The translations under genes were made by a program, and so were the position numbers. Shown in pieces: positions 46,201 through 59,639 of a stretch of DNA of 64,000 bases (position 1 is its first letter; each line of letters begins with the position of its first letter). The stretch is from Stromatinia cepivora. Lineage: Eukaryota; Ascomycota; Leotiomycetes; Helotiales; Sclerotiniaceae. Under the pieces are notes generated by a model that was not told where the DNA came from, ran no database searches, and saw nothing but the letters and a program-made list of their open reading frames with translations. The stretch covers positions 744,001-808,000 of the forward strand of contig RCTD01000014.1 of the NCBI GenBank assembly GCA_014898415.1, written 5' to 3'.

Positions 46201-47945
46201 AAGTATAGAATATATTATAATTACAATCCTAATTATTTATAAAATGGATCTTTATATCAAAAACAAAATCATTTCAGATTTCATAATTTCATTGATAAAT
46301 ATAGATAATACAGAAGATATAGTATATTTAACCGAAGAAGTTCTGGGAATCAAAATATCAAGAACTTATAAGGAAATAATATTAAATCGAGAATATTTTG
46401 AGAAATAAAAGAAAATTATCTAAAAGGAAATTATATCTTTGGTTCAAAATAGTACTTAGAAAAAATATATATTCCTTAAAAAAAGTAATCTGATTTCGAC
46501 GAAATAAATATTTATAGTTAAAACCAAGAATAACAAAATAAAACGATTCAAAGAAAAATTAGTAATTCGAAGATTCAATCAAATATTAGGAAAAGATTAT
46601 AATGAAATATTTATATCAATAATAAAGTTAGATATATTCAAATTATTCCTAGTTATTATTGTAAAGGAAAATTTGGAATATTTATATTTCAATATCAAAA
46701 ATGCCTTTACTGAATTATATTTAAAAAAAGAAATCTATTTCGAATTATTCTAAAATATTAAAATCAAAAAGGGATATATATTATAAACTCTACAAAGTTT
46801 AAATAATTTGAAGCAAACTGAAAGGTATTAAAGTTTATTATTGAAAAAAGAACTTTTAGATATAGACTTTATACAAAGTTTAACAGATTTATATCTATAT
46901 ATATCTAAAGATTGTAATATAATATTATTGGTATATATCGATGATATTATTATTGTATTATATATATCATTGTAAATCATTTGGTTCGATGAAAAACTAT
47001 CAATTCATTTTAATACCAAGAATCTAAGGAAGATTAGTAAGATTCTAAATATTAGAATTATTTGCAATAGAAAAGTATATATATTAATTATAAATTAAAA
47101 AGAATATCTCGATATTATATTAATCAAATATAATATTATATATGGATAATATCAAGCTAAGAAATTATCAATAATGGATTATATCTATTTTCAACCAATA
47201 ACCGATAACGATAAACTAATAGATATAAATAAATATTAATAATGAATAGAAAATATAATTTATCCAATAATATATATTTGATCAGATATAGCATTTTCAA
47301 TTAGAAGATTTTCACAATTTATGGCAAAACCAACAAAACATTATATTATAACTTTGAAGAATCTAATATGATATCTATAATCAACAATTAAATAGAAGCT
47401 ATAATTCGGATCAAAAAAAGTACAATCTGATATCTACAAAGAATACAATATACTTGATAATATAATAAAGATATATACAAATACAGATTGAATTAATAAT
47501 AAATATAATCGAAAAAATATTTCAAAAGGAATTATAATATTCTATAGAAGTTCTATATCATAGATTAACAAGAAATAAATATCTATAACTATCTCTAATA
47601 CAAAATCAGAATATATTGTAATAACAATATTCATCAAACAAAAAAGATAGATTATATAAATACTCAAAAACCTATTCAAATCAAATTATATTGAAAAGAA
47701 CAAAGATACAATTCAGATACTTAATAATGATCAAAATATTTTAATTTTAACCAAAAACCTATATTTGTATGAACAATCCAAACATATAAATATCAATTAT
47801 CATTTTATCAAAGATTTAACAGAAAAAGAGAAAATCGCTATTAGTTATATCAATACATACAATATAATTACCGATAAAATAACAAAGTTTTATACAAAAA
47901 TTGCTTTCGAAAGATTCAAGAAAATGTTAGAATTAATAACCTAAA
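43280..47945 (+). pseudogene. Copia 3 gag-pol remnant
   Basis: Reading across stops and shifts: gag about 43.4-44.0 kb (YRRKLGIV, IYNLLIDYQ), a decayed zinc knuckle near 43.96 kb (KKDHYIQDYLYL), protease near 44.2 kb (NKWYIDI, place of the W-x-x-D-S/T-G motif), GAG-pre-integrase near 44.7 kb (RRFNHLDSNKIKNLY), integrase 44.86-45.57 kb (ELIYFDVVGLFPKSIRGNYY; IYKVWGSKCYIYINP; GVFLRYSK), RT 46.5-47.1 kb (KRFKEKLVIRRFNQ; YFNIKNAFTELYL; LLVYIDDIIIVLY, with both Asp kept), and RNase H 47.48-47.65 kb (YTNTD; ISKGIIIFYRSSIS; NTKSEYIV). This is the classic Ty1/copia order, integrase before RT. Confidence 0.92.
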
Positions 47946-47976
47946 AGGATCGAATAGGATATCCTCAATAAAGGAA

Positions 47977-48142
47977 TATTGGAAATGAAGTTATTATAGA
48001 ATTAAAATTGAGATCATATAATTATAATAACACATAAACCATATTTAGAGATAACCTCAATTCTACTCCTATTAGATATATAGATCCTTAATTCAATTTA
48101 TATAATCAACAATACTACTACTTCCTGCACCAAAAGTTAATA
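47977..48142 (+). repeat. Copia 3 3' LTR
   Basis: 166 bp from TATTGGAAATGAAGTTATTA to CCAAAAGTTAATA. Compared with the 5' LTR the changes are nearly all G-to-A or C-to-T. Confidence 0.93.
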
Positions 48143-51095
48143 CAAATTAATAATTATTACAAATCCTTTGTAACTTTTTCGGAGCTTTGATAATTTCAAT
48201 TTTGGAATTTCTATATTCCTGAAATCGTTTTTATTCTGGAATACTTTTTCTGGATATACTGGTTTCATTATATTCAATAACTATTCGAATTTCAAATGTT
48301 TATTGTTCTCTTCTTTTTCTGGAGTAATATATATATCGATATTTTATATTGATAACTTTAATGAGATTAAGATAGTATAAAAAGAAATAAAAGAATTTAA
48401 AGAATATCGGGATACTAAAGAAGATTTCAGTCTAGAAATTATAATTAAAGTTATACAAAATATTTGTTTAGAAAAAGAAAAGCGTTTAAAACTAAATATT
48501 TAGATTCTGTTTTTATTCTAAATGTTATATAGGATATGAAAATTTTTTGATTTAATGAAGTTTATGGAAGGAAAAGTATTTATTCTTTTTTGTAATCTTT
48601 TGAAAAATGATTATATTTATCAATCAAAAGTATTCATTGATTTTAAAGCAAATGGATTTGTTTTTATTAATATTATATTTCTTATTTGTTTATTTTCTAT
48701 ATTTAAATTAAGAATTATATTATTTAAAGTTTTAATTGAAATTAAAGGGTATAATGATATATAAGGTTATATTATTATTTATTTTATATTCCTTAATTTA
48801 ATGATTGATAATTGTGAAAAATCTTTTATTTTTTTTTATTATTGAATTAGAGAGTTATAATATTATTTTAGATAGACTTTGGTTATCAGAGATTCGAGTG
48901 AAGCTTGATTATTTTAATTAATATTTCGAATAATCTAAAGAGAGATCCTATATTATTTTTTATTCGAATAATCTTTTTATTATTTAATTATTCTTTTGTA
49001 AATGGAAAATCGATTGATTAATTTAATAAGATATTGATTGATAAAATAATCAATTTGAAGAATATTGGAATCGAAGAGATTTATAATTGAATAGATTAAT
49101 CGTAGTTGATAATGTATAACAAAAATCTTCAAATATGAATGTAATACAGATTCTTATTAAAAAGGAAGAAATCCTGATTCCCTTCAAATTCAATTCATCT
49201 TTTTTCCAATCAATTATATCATTATTGTAGATTTATGAATACTTCTTTTATATATCGCCTGAAATCCTCGATTTATATATACTCAAACCCAATAAATTCC
49301 AATTAGAATATAAAAAAGATAAACAAATTGAACTTTTTATTATTACTTTAAAAGAATTTAATAATATAATAAATTTATAATAAAACGAATGATATATAAA
49401 AGAAAAAGTATTGATTACTTTAATTGAATTCAAGAATACAAAAGTTCGAAAGAAACTTGATTGAATATTAACTGAAATCGATTCAGAATCTGAAATATTA
49501 TTTAAATATCGATAATATTATCAAGCTTTTTCTAAGTATAAATCAAACATTTTGCTTTCTAACCGATTTTATAATCATAAAATCATATTAGAAAGTGAAG
49601 AAGAATAAATTTTATATTATAGTCTGCTTTACAAGATATCCCTGAAATAATTGGAAGTTGTTAAAGAATATATTATGGATAATCTCAATAAAGGTTTTAT
49701 TGAATTTAATCAAGTTTCTTATATTATATCTATTTTATTCATTAAAAAACCCAATAGTAATTTGAAGTTCTGTATAGATTTCAGATTATTGAATTCTTTA
49801 ATATATAAAGATTAGTATTCTTTTTCTTTAATTAACGAAATACTTTCTTAGTTTTCTAGTATTAAAGTCTTTACTAAATTCGATATTTGTCAAACTTTTA
49901 TTATATAAAAATGAATCTTATTTCGAAAGAATATACTACTTTTCGAATCCGATATGAATTATATAAATACAAGATTGTATTATTCGGATTAACAAATGAT
50001 TTTATAATCTATTAATATTATATAAATGATATTTTATTCGATTATCTAAATATCTTTTGTATAATATATCTCGATGATATTTTAATCTATTCCGAAAACG
50101 AAGAAAAGTATCAAATTTATATTAAACTAATTTTCGAATAATTAAAAGTCAGTAATCTATAAGCGGATCTCAAGAAATACAAATTCAATATTATATATAT
50201 TAAGTATTTGGGCTTTATTATTTTTACTAAAAAAATAAAAATGGATCTTGAAAAGATTGAAGTAATTAAGAATTGAATTTTTCTAATAATAGTGAAAGGG
50301 ATTTGATTATTTTTCGGTTTTTGTAATTTTTCTTGATAGTTTATTAAGGATTATAATATAATAGTAAAACTTTTTAATGAATTTATTAAAGCAAATATTA
50401 AATTTGTATTCGACGAAGTATACCAAAACGTATTCAATATCTTAAAGAAAAAGTTCATCTTTGTTTCATTTCTGTAATATTATAATCATCGATTTCTTTG
50501 TATATTCGAAATAGATATATCTAATGGAATAATTGCTAATATGTTATTATAATAATATAATGAAGATTAGTTTTTTATAACTTATTTTTTTAAAATTATA
50601 ATTGTTGTTGAACTGAATTATAAAGTTTATGATAAGGAAATATTATCAATCATTCGATTTTTCAATCATTGGAAAACGGAATTCGTTTGTTTATTATATA
50701 AAATCAAGGTTTATATTGATTATAAGATTTTCGAATATTTTATAATTATCAAGACTTTCAATATCCGATAAGTTCGTTGGGCAGAAATTTTAATCGATTA
50801 TAATTTCATTATTATGTATCGTTTTGAAAAAGATAACTCTTTCGCTGATACTTTAATCTATTGGATTGATAAATTGGATTTTCAGAATTATATTAAGAAA
50901 AAGAATCGTTTTCAATAGTTTATTAAAGATAATCAAATTGATACCGAAATTATAAAAGAAATTTTATGAAGATATCGTTTAAACGAAATAGCGATTACCA
51001 ATATCGATTTGAATGAAATCGTTTCTCGATTTGATTTAGTTAATTGTATTATCGAAATAAATAAAATTATAGATAGTTTGTTAGTACTTAAAATA
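48143..51095 (+). mobile_element. Gypsy-1 copy 3, 3' part (gag end to RNase H)
   Basis: Continues the element after Copia 3. The protease region lies about 48.75-49.0 kb, RT about 49.65-50.2 kb with an intact [10 protein letters not shown] box near 50.07 kb, connection 'FFGFCNFS' near 50.3 kb, and RNase H to about 50.88 kb (FIIMYRFEKDNSFADTL). It is then cut by a further Copia at 51096, before the integrase. Confidence 0.88.
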
Positions 51096-51261
51096 TGTTG
51101 GAAATGAGGCCATCATAGGATTAGAATTGAGGTCACGTGATCACAGTGATACACAGACCATATTTAGGAATAACCTCAATTCTATTCCTACTAGAATAAT
51201 AGATCTTTAGTTCAATTTATATAATCAATAATACTATTACTTTTTGTATTAAAAATTAATA
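51096..51261 (+). repeat. Copia 4 5' LTR
   Basis: 166 bp, TGTTGGAAATGAGGCCATCA to TAAAAATTAATA. It retains TCACGTGATCA. Confidence 0.9.
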
Positions 51262-51522
51262 GATTATAAAATTCAGTTGTATAATAATGATTAGAAAGTA
51301 AAGTAAATCGAGAAAGGATTAGTATAGTTAGTAGGGGTGAAATAGAATAGAAATCAGAATTTTTATATAGTGTTATTGAAGCAGAATTGAAATACAATAA
51401 TATAGTTTATAACTTATAATATTATAGATTAAAATGAAGAGCAATCTGTATAATATTGATATAGAATTATAGCAAAAGCGAAGAGCAAGTTTATATAATT
51501 ATAAGAAAATATATTACAATAT
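51096..51522 (+). mobile_element. Copia 4, 5' LTR and leader only
   Basis: LTR 51096-51261 and about 260 bp of leader, colinear with 42831-43085 of Copia 3. It is interrupted at 51523 by another Copia; the rest is not in the window. Inserted in Gypsy-1 copy 3 (AAATA before the LTR). Confidence 0.88.
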
Positions 51523-51687
51523 GTTGGAAATGAGGCCATCATAGGATTAGAATTAAGATCACGTGATCACAATGGTGCATAGACCATATTTGGGGATAAC
51601 CTCAATTCTATTCCTATTAGAATTATAAATCCTTAGTTCAATCTATATAATCAACAATATTATTACTTTTTGTATCAAAAGTTAACA
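51523..51687 (+). repeat. Copia 5 5' LTR
   Basis: TGTTGGAAATGAGGCCATCA to ATCAAAAGTTAACA, with TG...CA ends intact. Confidence 0.92.
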
Positions 51688-52516
51688 AATTATGAGATCC
51701 GATTATATAATAGTAATTAGAAAGCAAAACAAATCGAAAAAGGATTAGTATAATTAATAAAGATGAAATAAAGTGAAAATCAGAATTTTCATATAATATC
51801 ATCGAAGCAGAATTGAAATACAATAATACAGTTTATAATTTACAACATTATAGATCAAAACGGAAAGCAATTTATATAATACCGATACAGAATTATAGCA
51901 AAAGCAAAGAACAAATTCGTATAATTATAAGAAAATATATTACAATACGATTTTACGAATTTTCTTATTGTTTTATTTTTATATTTCTTTATTATTCCGA
52001 ATCTATTTGCTATATATTTTTTAAAATTGTTTTAAAAATCTGAAAACTATCTTCGATACTTATCAAACAATAAGAAATCTTTACAATATCAAAATCAAAT
52101 AACTCTTCGAAATTCGATTAAAACAATTATAAATGATAGTTTAAATAAACAAAGATATAATTAAAAAGGAAAAAATAGTTTTATATAATTAATCAAACAT
52201 TAAACGAATATATATAGATTGTAGAACCCAATACAGTATTTATCTATAAGATCAAGAATCGTGTATATTACAATATCGAATTGAAATCGGAATACTTAAA
52301 GAATGAAGCGAATATATTATCGTATATTTGTATAATATTCAATGATAAAGATGAAGCCTTTATCGACGAATATTCAATAGTATATATATTTTGAAGATAC
52401 TTTAAATCGAAATATACCAAAATCAATACAATTATAATTAATACATATATAATGATAATCTAGAACTTCAAATTTCAATTCGATATCTATTCTAATATAA
52501 TTATTATCGAAGTTTA
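51523..52516 (+). mobile_element. Copia 5, 5' part (LTR, leader, gag start)
   Basis: LTR 51523-51687 (165 bp) and internal sequence colinear with 42831-43655 of Copia 3. It lies within the leader of Copia 4 and is interrupted by Copia 6 at 52517. Continues at 57993. Confidence 0.9.
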
Positions 52517-52682
52517 TGTTAACTTTTGGTGCAGGAAGTAATAGTATTATTGACTATATAGATTGAACTAAGGATCTATAATTCTAGTAGAAATAGAATT
52601 GAGGTTATCCTTAAATATAGTCTATATATCATTATGATCATATAACCTTAATTCTAATTCTATAATGATTTCATTTTCAATA
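52517..52682 (-). repeat. Copia 6 3' LTR
   Basis: 166 bp, TGTTAACTTTTGGTGCAGGA at the left, ATTTTCAATA at the right. Confidence 0.92.
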
Positions 52683-55600
52683 CTCCTTTATTGAGGATAT
52701 CCTATTCGATCCTTCTAGATTACTAATCCTAACATTTCTTGAATCTTTCGAAAACAATCCTTGTACAAGGCTTTATCATTTTGTCGATAATTATATCATA
52801 TATATTGATATAATTAATAACGATTTTTTCTTTTTCTATCAAATTCCTAATAAAGTGACAATTGATATCTATATATTTGGATCGTTTGTACAAATATGGA
52901 TTCTTAATTAAAACTAAAACGCCTTAATTATCATTAAGCATTTGAATTGTATCTCTATTCTTTCCAATATAACTTAATTTGAATAGATCTTTAAATATTT
53001 GTATAATCTATTTCCCTTATTTGATGAATATTATTATTATAATATATTCTGATTCCATATTAAAAATAACTATAGATATTTGTTTCTTGTTAGTCTATAA
53101 TATAAAACCTCCATAGAATATTATAACTCCTCTTGAAACACTTTTCCGATTATATTTATTATTAACCTAATCTATATCTATATATACTTTTATTATATTA
53201 TCAAATATATTATATTCTTTACAAATATCAGATTGTACTTCCTTTAGTCCAAATCATAACTTCTATTTGATTATTGATCATAAATATCGTATCAGATTTT
53301 TCAAAACTATAATATAATGTTTTATTGGTTTTGCTATAAATTATAAAAATCTTCTAATTGAAAATATTATATCTAATCAAATATATATTATTAAATAAAT
53401 CATATTTCCTATTCGTTATTGATATTCATTTATATCTATCAATTCATTATTATCGATTATTGACCGAAGATAAGTATAATCCATTATTGACAATTTCTTC
53501 ACTTAATATTATCTATATATAATATTATATTTGATTAGTATAATATCGAAATATTCTTTTGATTTATAATTAATATATACACTTTTCTATTACAAATAAC
53601 CTTAATATTTAGGATCTTATTAATCTCCTCTAAATTCTTGATATTAAAACAAACCGATAACTTTTTATCGAATCAAATGATTTGTAATAATATATATAAT
53701 ACAATAACAATATCATCGATATATACCAGTAATATTATATTATGGTTTTTGGATATATACAGATATAGATCTATCAAATTTTATACAAAATCTATATCTA
53801 AAAGCTCTTTCTTCAATAATAAACTTCAATCCCTTTCAATTTGCTTTAAACCATATAGATTTCATAAAGTTCACAATATATATCCCTTTTCAACTTTGAT
53901 ATTTTGGAATAATTCGAGATAGATCTCTTTCTTTAAATATAATTCAATAAAAGCATTTTTGATATCGAAATATAAACATTTCAAATTTTCCTTTACAACA
54001 ATAATTAAGAATAATTTGAATATATTTAATCTTATTATTGATACAAACATTTCATTATAATCTTTTCTTAATATTTAATTAAACCCTCGAATCACTAATC
54101 TTATTTTGAATCATTCTATTTTGTTATTCTTGATTTTAACTATAAATATCTATTTCGTTGAAATTAGATTACTTCTTTTAAGAAGTATATATTCTTTCCA
54201 AATACCATTTTGAATTAAAGATATAATTTTCTTTTGAATAGTTTCCTTTCATTTTTCAGAGTATTTTCGATCTGATATTGCTTCTTTATAAATTCTTAAT
54301 ATTTTGATTTTCAGAACTTCTTTGACTGGATATATTATATTTTTTGTATTATTTATATTTATCAATGAAATCATGAAATCTGAAACGATCTTGTCTTTAA
54401 TATAAGAATCTATTTTATAAATAATTGGGATTGTAATTATAATATATTCTATACTTTCTTAAGTTTTGATTTGTATAGATATTACAATCAATATCTTTAT
54501 AATCTTGCTTTCCTATTCTTCTTCAAAATCTTATTCTATATTTCTTTTCTGTTTTCGTATTAGATATCTTAAAAATTCGTTTTCAAGATCCATTATATCC
54601 TTTTATTCGATCTCAAATAATTATAGATTTACTTCGCTTTCTGATCTTATTGAAATAGATTTATCAATAAAATTTAAGACAATCTTAAATTTTGCTTTCG
54701 ATATAAATTCAGAATCTACAAAAGTTGATTCTTGGATTGAAACCTCTGAAATGATAAATTCGATATCTGAAATATTCTTGAAAGAAGATTCTTGATTTGT
54801 CTTTTGAATATTACTATTTTCATCTTCATTGTATATTGATATTGATATATCTAATTTATCTGATTTCAATTCGACAATTAAAATACTTGATACAATCATT
54901 AAACTCAATATAATATCTGCTAAAGAAAACACTTAAAACGAAAATGATATAGATATCATATTTGATATTGAAAATAAAAAAGGTATTTTATTTACTATTA
55001 ATCTATTATAAGGTTTTCGATTTAACTTTATATTCTTTGTTTTTTATAAACCTGATTTATAATTTCTTAATTTAAGATCCAAATCTCTTTCCCAATGAAA
55101 TTCATTTATGATTACTTTGTTTGATTGAAATATATAGTTTAACTTTAGAAAATATACTTTGATATATTTATTCATAACTTTTGAATATCCTAAAAATATA
55201 TCGATTTTCGAAGTATCCCGCAATTTGTTATATCTTTGCTTTTTCGAAATAATTTTGGAATTAATATAAATATAATATTTATTTCCTCAAACTTTGTATA
55301 TCTTTATATTTAATATTGTATCTGTAAAAATTTCTATAAAGGATCGATCTATTTCATTTATATTAGGATTAATACTAATACGATTCCTGATATAAATATT
55401 GTACTTTATAATTTTATTTCAAAACTCTAATAATAATTCAGTTTCTTTTAGTATTACTTTTATATCTATTTCTATAATCCTTATATTCCGTTTTATAGAT
55501 TTATTTTGATATAAAGAAATAATTGTTATAATTTCGGATTGTATATTTGATGATTATTCACAAATAGTTTGTAAAAGTTTTGATATATTATTAATTCTAA

Positions 55601-57826
55601 TTATAATAATCTTTTCTCTAATAATTAATTCTATTTTCTTTTTCCAAGTTTTCAATATTTGAATTATATCGTTTTTTTGTTTAAGTAATATAATTCAATT
55701 TACTTTTATACAATTATCAATAATCAATATAAAATAACGATTCCTTCGAATCGATTTTGGGAATGATTTTGTAATATTGAAATATATAAATTCGAATCTC
55801 TTTGATTTGTATAGATTTAATTGCTTTGGAATATAATTGATTATCTTAGTGAATATATATATTTTGTAAATATTTAATTCAATTGGGATTTTTATTGATT
55901 TGATTATATTGGATATCTTGTATAAATTTTTGATTTTATCTGGATCTAGATAATTGAATCTTCGATACTATAATAGATATTTCTTTTTCTTCTTGAATTT
56001 TAATTTGTTATTAATATCTTTAATATTATCGATTATCTTTAAAGAAAAGTCTTTTTCTTGATCATTTTGATATATATTCGAACAGAAAATTATATCCTTG
56101 TATCCTTTGATTATATATGAAATCATATATATTCCGTTTTGTATTCTAGTATAAATGATTTTCTTATTGTTCTTCTTGAAATATATATAATAAGAATTGA
56201 ATTCCTTTTGCAGTTCTGTTTCGTAGATCCTTTTTCCTGATAGCAAGTTTATTTCTAGCTCTGATATATATAATATATTTGAAAGTAGTATTTTAGAATT
56301 ATCTTTGTATATTATATCTATTAAACCCTAATGACGATAATATATTATTTCTTTATCAATCTTTATCCTTTGTTTGATAATAGATTTTATTGATTTGAAT
56401 AATAAAGATTGATTAGATATATATAAAGAAGTATTTGTATCGATATATCATTTGTTAAAGGAAGCTTTACTAATGATCTCCTTTATCAAATTGCAATCTT
56501 CCTTTATTATATCCTCAATATCGAAATTTGATTCAGAGATATTATTAACAAAATATATTTAGTCTTTTTTGTTGAAATAGATCTTCTTTGGATTCGGTGA
56601 TCCTTTTCTTTTTTAATGATAAAGGTAATTGCAAAAGAGTTTGTTGATTTGTATTAAATATAGATAATCTTATATATAATAATCTTCCCTTTGATATAAA
56701 TCACAAATATTATTTAAAATTTCGAAATCTGATTTTTAATATCGAAAAGTATATTTAGATTTTTTTATAATTTGTATTCACTTTGATTTATCCTTAAAAT
56801 GAAGTTCTTTAACCTGTAAATATTTGATTTTATTATTGATATTAAAATTGATTTGGATATTCAATATATTTATTATTTTTTGATAATCGATTGAAAAATT
56901 ATATATTAAAATCAAAAACAAAACAATATCTTAATATATTAATCAACAATTTTTGTTTATAATCTTTAATTTCTTTCTATACTCTTTTAATTTGTTCCAG
57001 ACTTCGATAATGATTATATCAGAATAAATATCGGATTGGAATTTGAAGTTCTAGATTATCGTTATATATATATTAATTATAATTATATTGATTTTGGTAT
57101 ATTTTGATTTAAAGTATCTTCAAAGTATATATATTGTTGAATATTCGTTGATAAGGATTTCATCGTTATTATTAAATATTATACAAATATATAATAATAT
57201 ATTCGCTTTGTTCTTTAAATATTCCGATTTCAATTCGATATTATAATATATATAATCATTGATCTTATAAACAGATATTATATTGAATCCTATAATCTAT
57301 ATATATTCGTTTAATATTTGATTAATTATATAAAACTATTTTTTCCCTTTCAATTATATCTTTATTTATCTGAATTATTGTTTATAATTGTTTTAATCGA
57401 ACTTCGAAAAGTTATTTGATTCCGATATTATAAAAGTTTTTTATTATTTGATAAATATCGAAAATAATCTTCAAATTTTTAAAACGGTTTTAAAAAGTAT
57501 ACAATAAATAAATTCGGAATAATAAAGAAATATAAAAATAAAACAATAAGAAAATTCGTAAAATTATATTGTAATATATTTTCTTATAATTATACGAACT
57601 TGCTCTTTGTTTTTGTTATAATTCTGTATCAACATTATACAGATTGTTTTCCGTTCTGACCTATAATATTGTAAATTATAAACTATATTATCATATTTCA
57701 ATTCTACTTCGATAATATTATATGAAAACTCTGATTTTCATTTTGTTTTATCTTTACTAATTATATTAATCCTTTCTCGATTTGCTTTGTTTTTTAATCA
57801 TTATTATATAACCGGATCTTATAATC

Positions 57827-57992
57827 TATTAACTTTTGATATAGGAAATAATAGTATTGTTGATTATATAAATTGAACTAAGGATCTATAATTCTAATAG
57901 AGATGGGGTTGAGGTTATCCCCAAATATGGTTTGTGCACTATTGTGATCATATGACCTCAATTCTAATCCTATGATGGCCTCATTTCCAACA
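57827..57992 (-). repeat. Copia 6 5' LTR
   Basis: 166 bp, TATTAACTTTTGATATAGGA at the left, CTCATTTCCAACA at the right. Confidence 0.92.
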
Positions 57993-59029
57993 GTTTAGAA
58001 TAAATTGAAAAAGTATAAAAGGAAATTAGAGATTACTCTTGGAGGAGGTTGATTGGTTAATAATAATGAATGATACAATAATAATATTATTCACTATTAT
58101 TATAGTGGAAGACTTAGTTATATAGCTTAAAAGAGTGATCGAATATATAATGGTTGAAGTCAAAATATAAGTATATTGAATATTGAATTTATTTTGCTTG
58201 TTTTTCAGAAGAATTCTTTGAAGAAAATTTTCTTATTTATAGTATTTGATAAGATTCTATGAAATTCTATAATATTCTATGATTATAAATAAGATCGATT
58301 TAAATCGAATCTTATAGAATCATTTTATATAATGAAATGAAATAGTAACCAATAATATTTAACCTTAGAAATAAGAAAGTTCTATACGCTTCCATCACAT
58401 TCTATTCCATTATAAATCATTCTAGTATGATATATGATCGAAATTTCATATAATAATAAAATTTAATAATATTAAATTATATTATTAATATATCACGTGA
58501 TCATATAACCATCGGTCCGGTTAATATTATTAAGTGATTTAATAAACTTATTAGAAATTCTTATAATTACAAATAAAAATTATCGATTAGTATATCAAGA
58601 TATTATCTTGTTCTTGATTTTAATATATAATCTTTCGATCAATTATCAAGGAATAATGAATATATTGGATATCCAAATCAACTTTAATATCGATGATAAA
58701 ATCAAGCATTTACAAATTAAGGAACTTTGTTTTAAAGATAAATCAGAACAAATATAAATTGCAAAAGAATCTAAATACGCTTTTCGATATCAAAAATCAA
58801 ATTTCGAGACTCTAAACAATATTTGCGATTTATATCAAAAGAAAAATCATTATATATAAGATTATTTATATTTAATATAAACCAGCAAACTCCTTTGTAA
58901 TTATTTTTATCATTAAAAAAAAAGAGATTATTGAATTCGAAAAGATCCATTTCAACAAGAAAAACCAAACATACTCTATTAACAATATCTCTGAATTAAA
59001 CTTCGATATTGAGAATATAATAAAAAAAG
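57993..59029 (+). mobile_element. Copia 5, continuation (gag), interrupted by R529
   Basis: The gag region of Copia 5 resumes after GTTTA (AATAAATTGAAAAAGTATAA, matching 43.66 kb), is broken by R529 at 58037-58565, then continues to 59029, where Copia 7 begins. It matches 43.66-44.16 kb of Copia 3. The remainder is beyond the window. Confidence 0.88.
58037..58565 (+). repeat. R529 repeat, copy 2, TSD ATTAC
   Basis: 529 bp, starting TCTTGGAGGAGGTTGATTGG and ending AGAAATTCTTATA. ATTAC is found on both sides (58032-58036 and 58566-58570), and the host Copia gag reads on across it, so this is a genuine insertion. Ends are not TG...CA and no terminal inverted repeat is seen. It contains a hairpin close to the left end and TCACGTGATCA at 58493-58503. 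Confidence 0.85.
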
Positions 59030-59195
59030 TATTGGAAATGAGGCCATCATAGGATTAGAATTGAGGTTACGAGACCACAATGATATACAGACCATATTTG
59101 GGGATAACCTCAATTCTATTCCTACTAGAATTATAAATCCTTAGTTCAATTTATATAATCAACAATACTATTATTTCCTGTATCAAAAGTTAATA
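59030..59195 (+). repeat. Copia 7 5' LTR
   Basis: 166 bp, TATTGGAAATGAGGCCATCA to ATCAAAAGTTAATA. The TG and CA ends are altered to TA. Confidence 0.92.
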
Positions 59196-59639
59196 GATTA
59201 TAAGATCCAATTGTATAGTAATAATTAGAAAGCAAAATAAATCGAAAAAGGATTAATATAATTAATAGGAATAGAATAAAATGAAAATCAGAGTTTTTAT
59301 ATAATACTATCAAAACAGAGTTAAAATACGATAATACAGTTTATAACTCACAATATCATAGATCAAAGCGGAAAGCAATCTGTACAATGCTGATATAGAA
59401 TTATAATAGAGACGAAAAGCAAATTCGTACAATTATAAGAAAACATATTATAATACGATTTTACAAATTCTTTTATTATTTTATTTTTATATTTCTTTAT
59501 TATTTTGAATTTATTTGCTGTATATCTTTTTTTAAGATTATCTTAAGAATCTGAAGATTATCTTTGATATCCATCAAATAACAAGAAACCTTTATAATAT
59601 CGGAATCAAATAACCTTTCAAAGCTCAATCAAAATAACT

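Larger units (their letters stand above)
42665..48142 (+). mobile_element. Copia 3, full-length (5,478 bp), TSD CAAAT
   Basis: Complete Ty1/copia element inserted in Gypsy-1 copy 3. CAAAT is present at 42660-42664 and 48143-48147. LTRs are 42665-42830 and 47977-48142. Polypurine stretch TCAATAAAGGAA lies before the 3' LTR. It has the single gag-pol order gag, protease, integrase, RT, RNase H, all interrupted by stops. Confidence 0.95.
52517..57992 (-). mobile_element. Copia 6, full-length (5,476 bp), TSD GTTTA
   Basis: Complete minus-strand Copia inserted in the gag region of Copia 5. GTTTA occurs at 52512-52516 and 57993-57997. LTRs are 52517-52682 and 57827-57992. The order is as in Copia 2: RNase H and RT near 53.0-54.3 kb, integrase about 55.1-55.9 kb, protease and gag further right. 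Stops throughout. Confidence 0.94.
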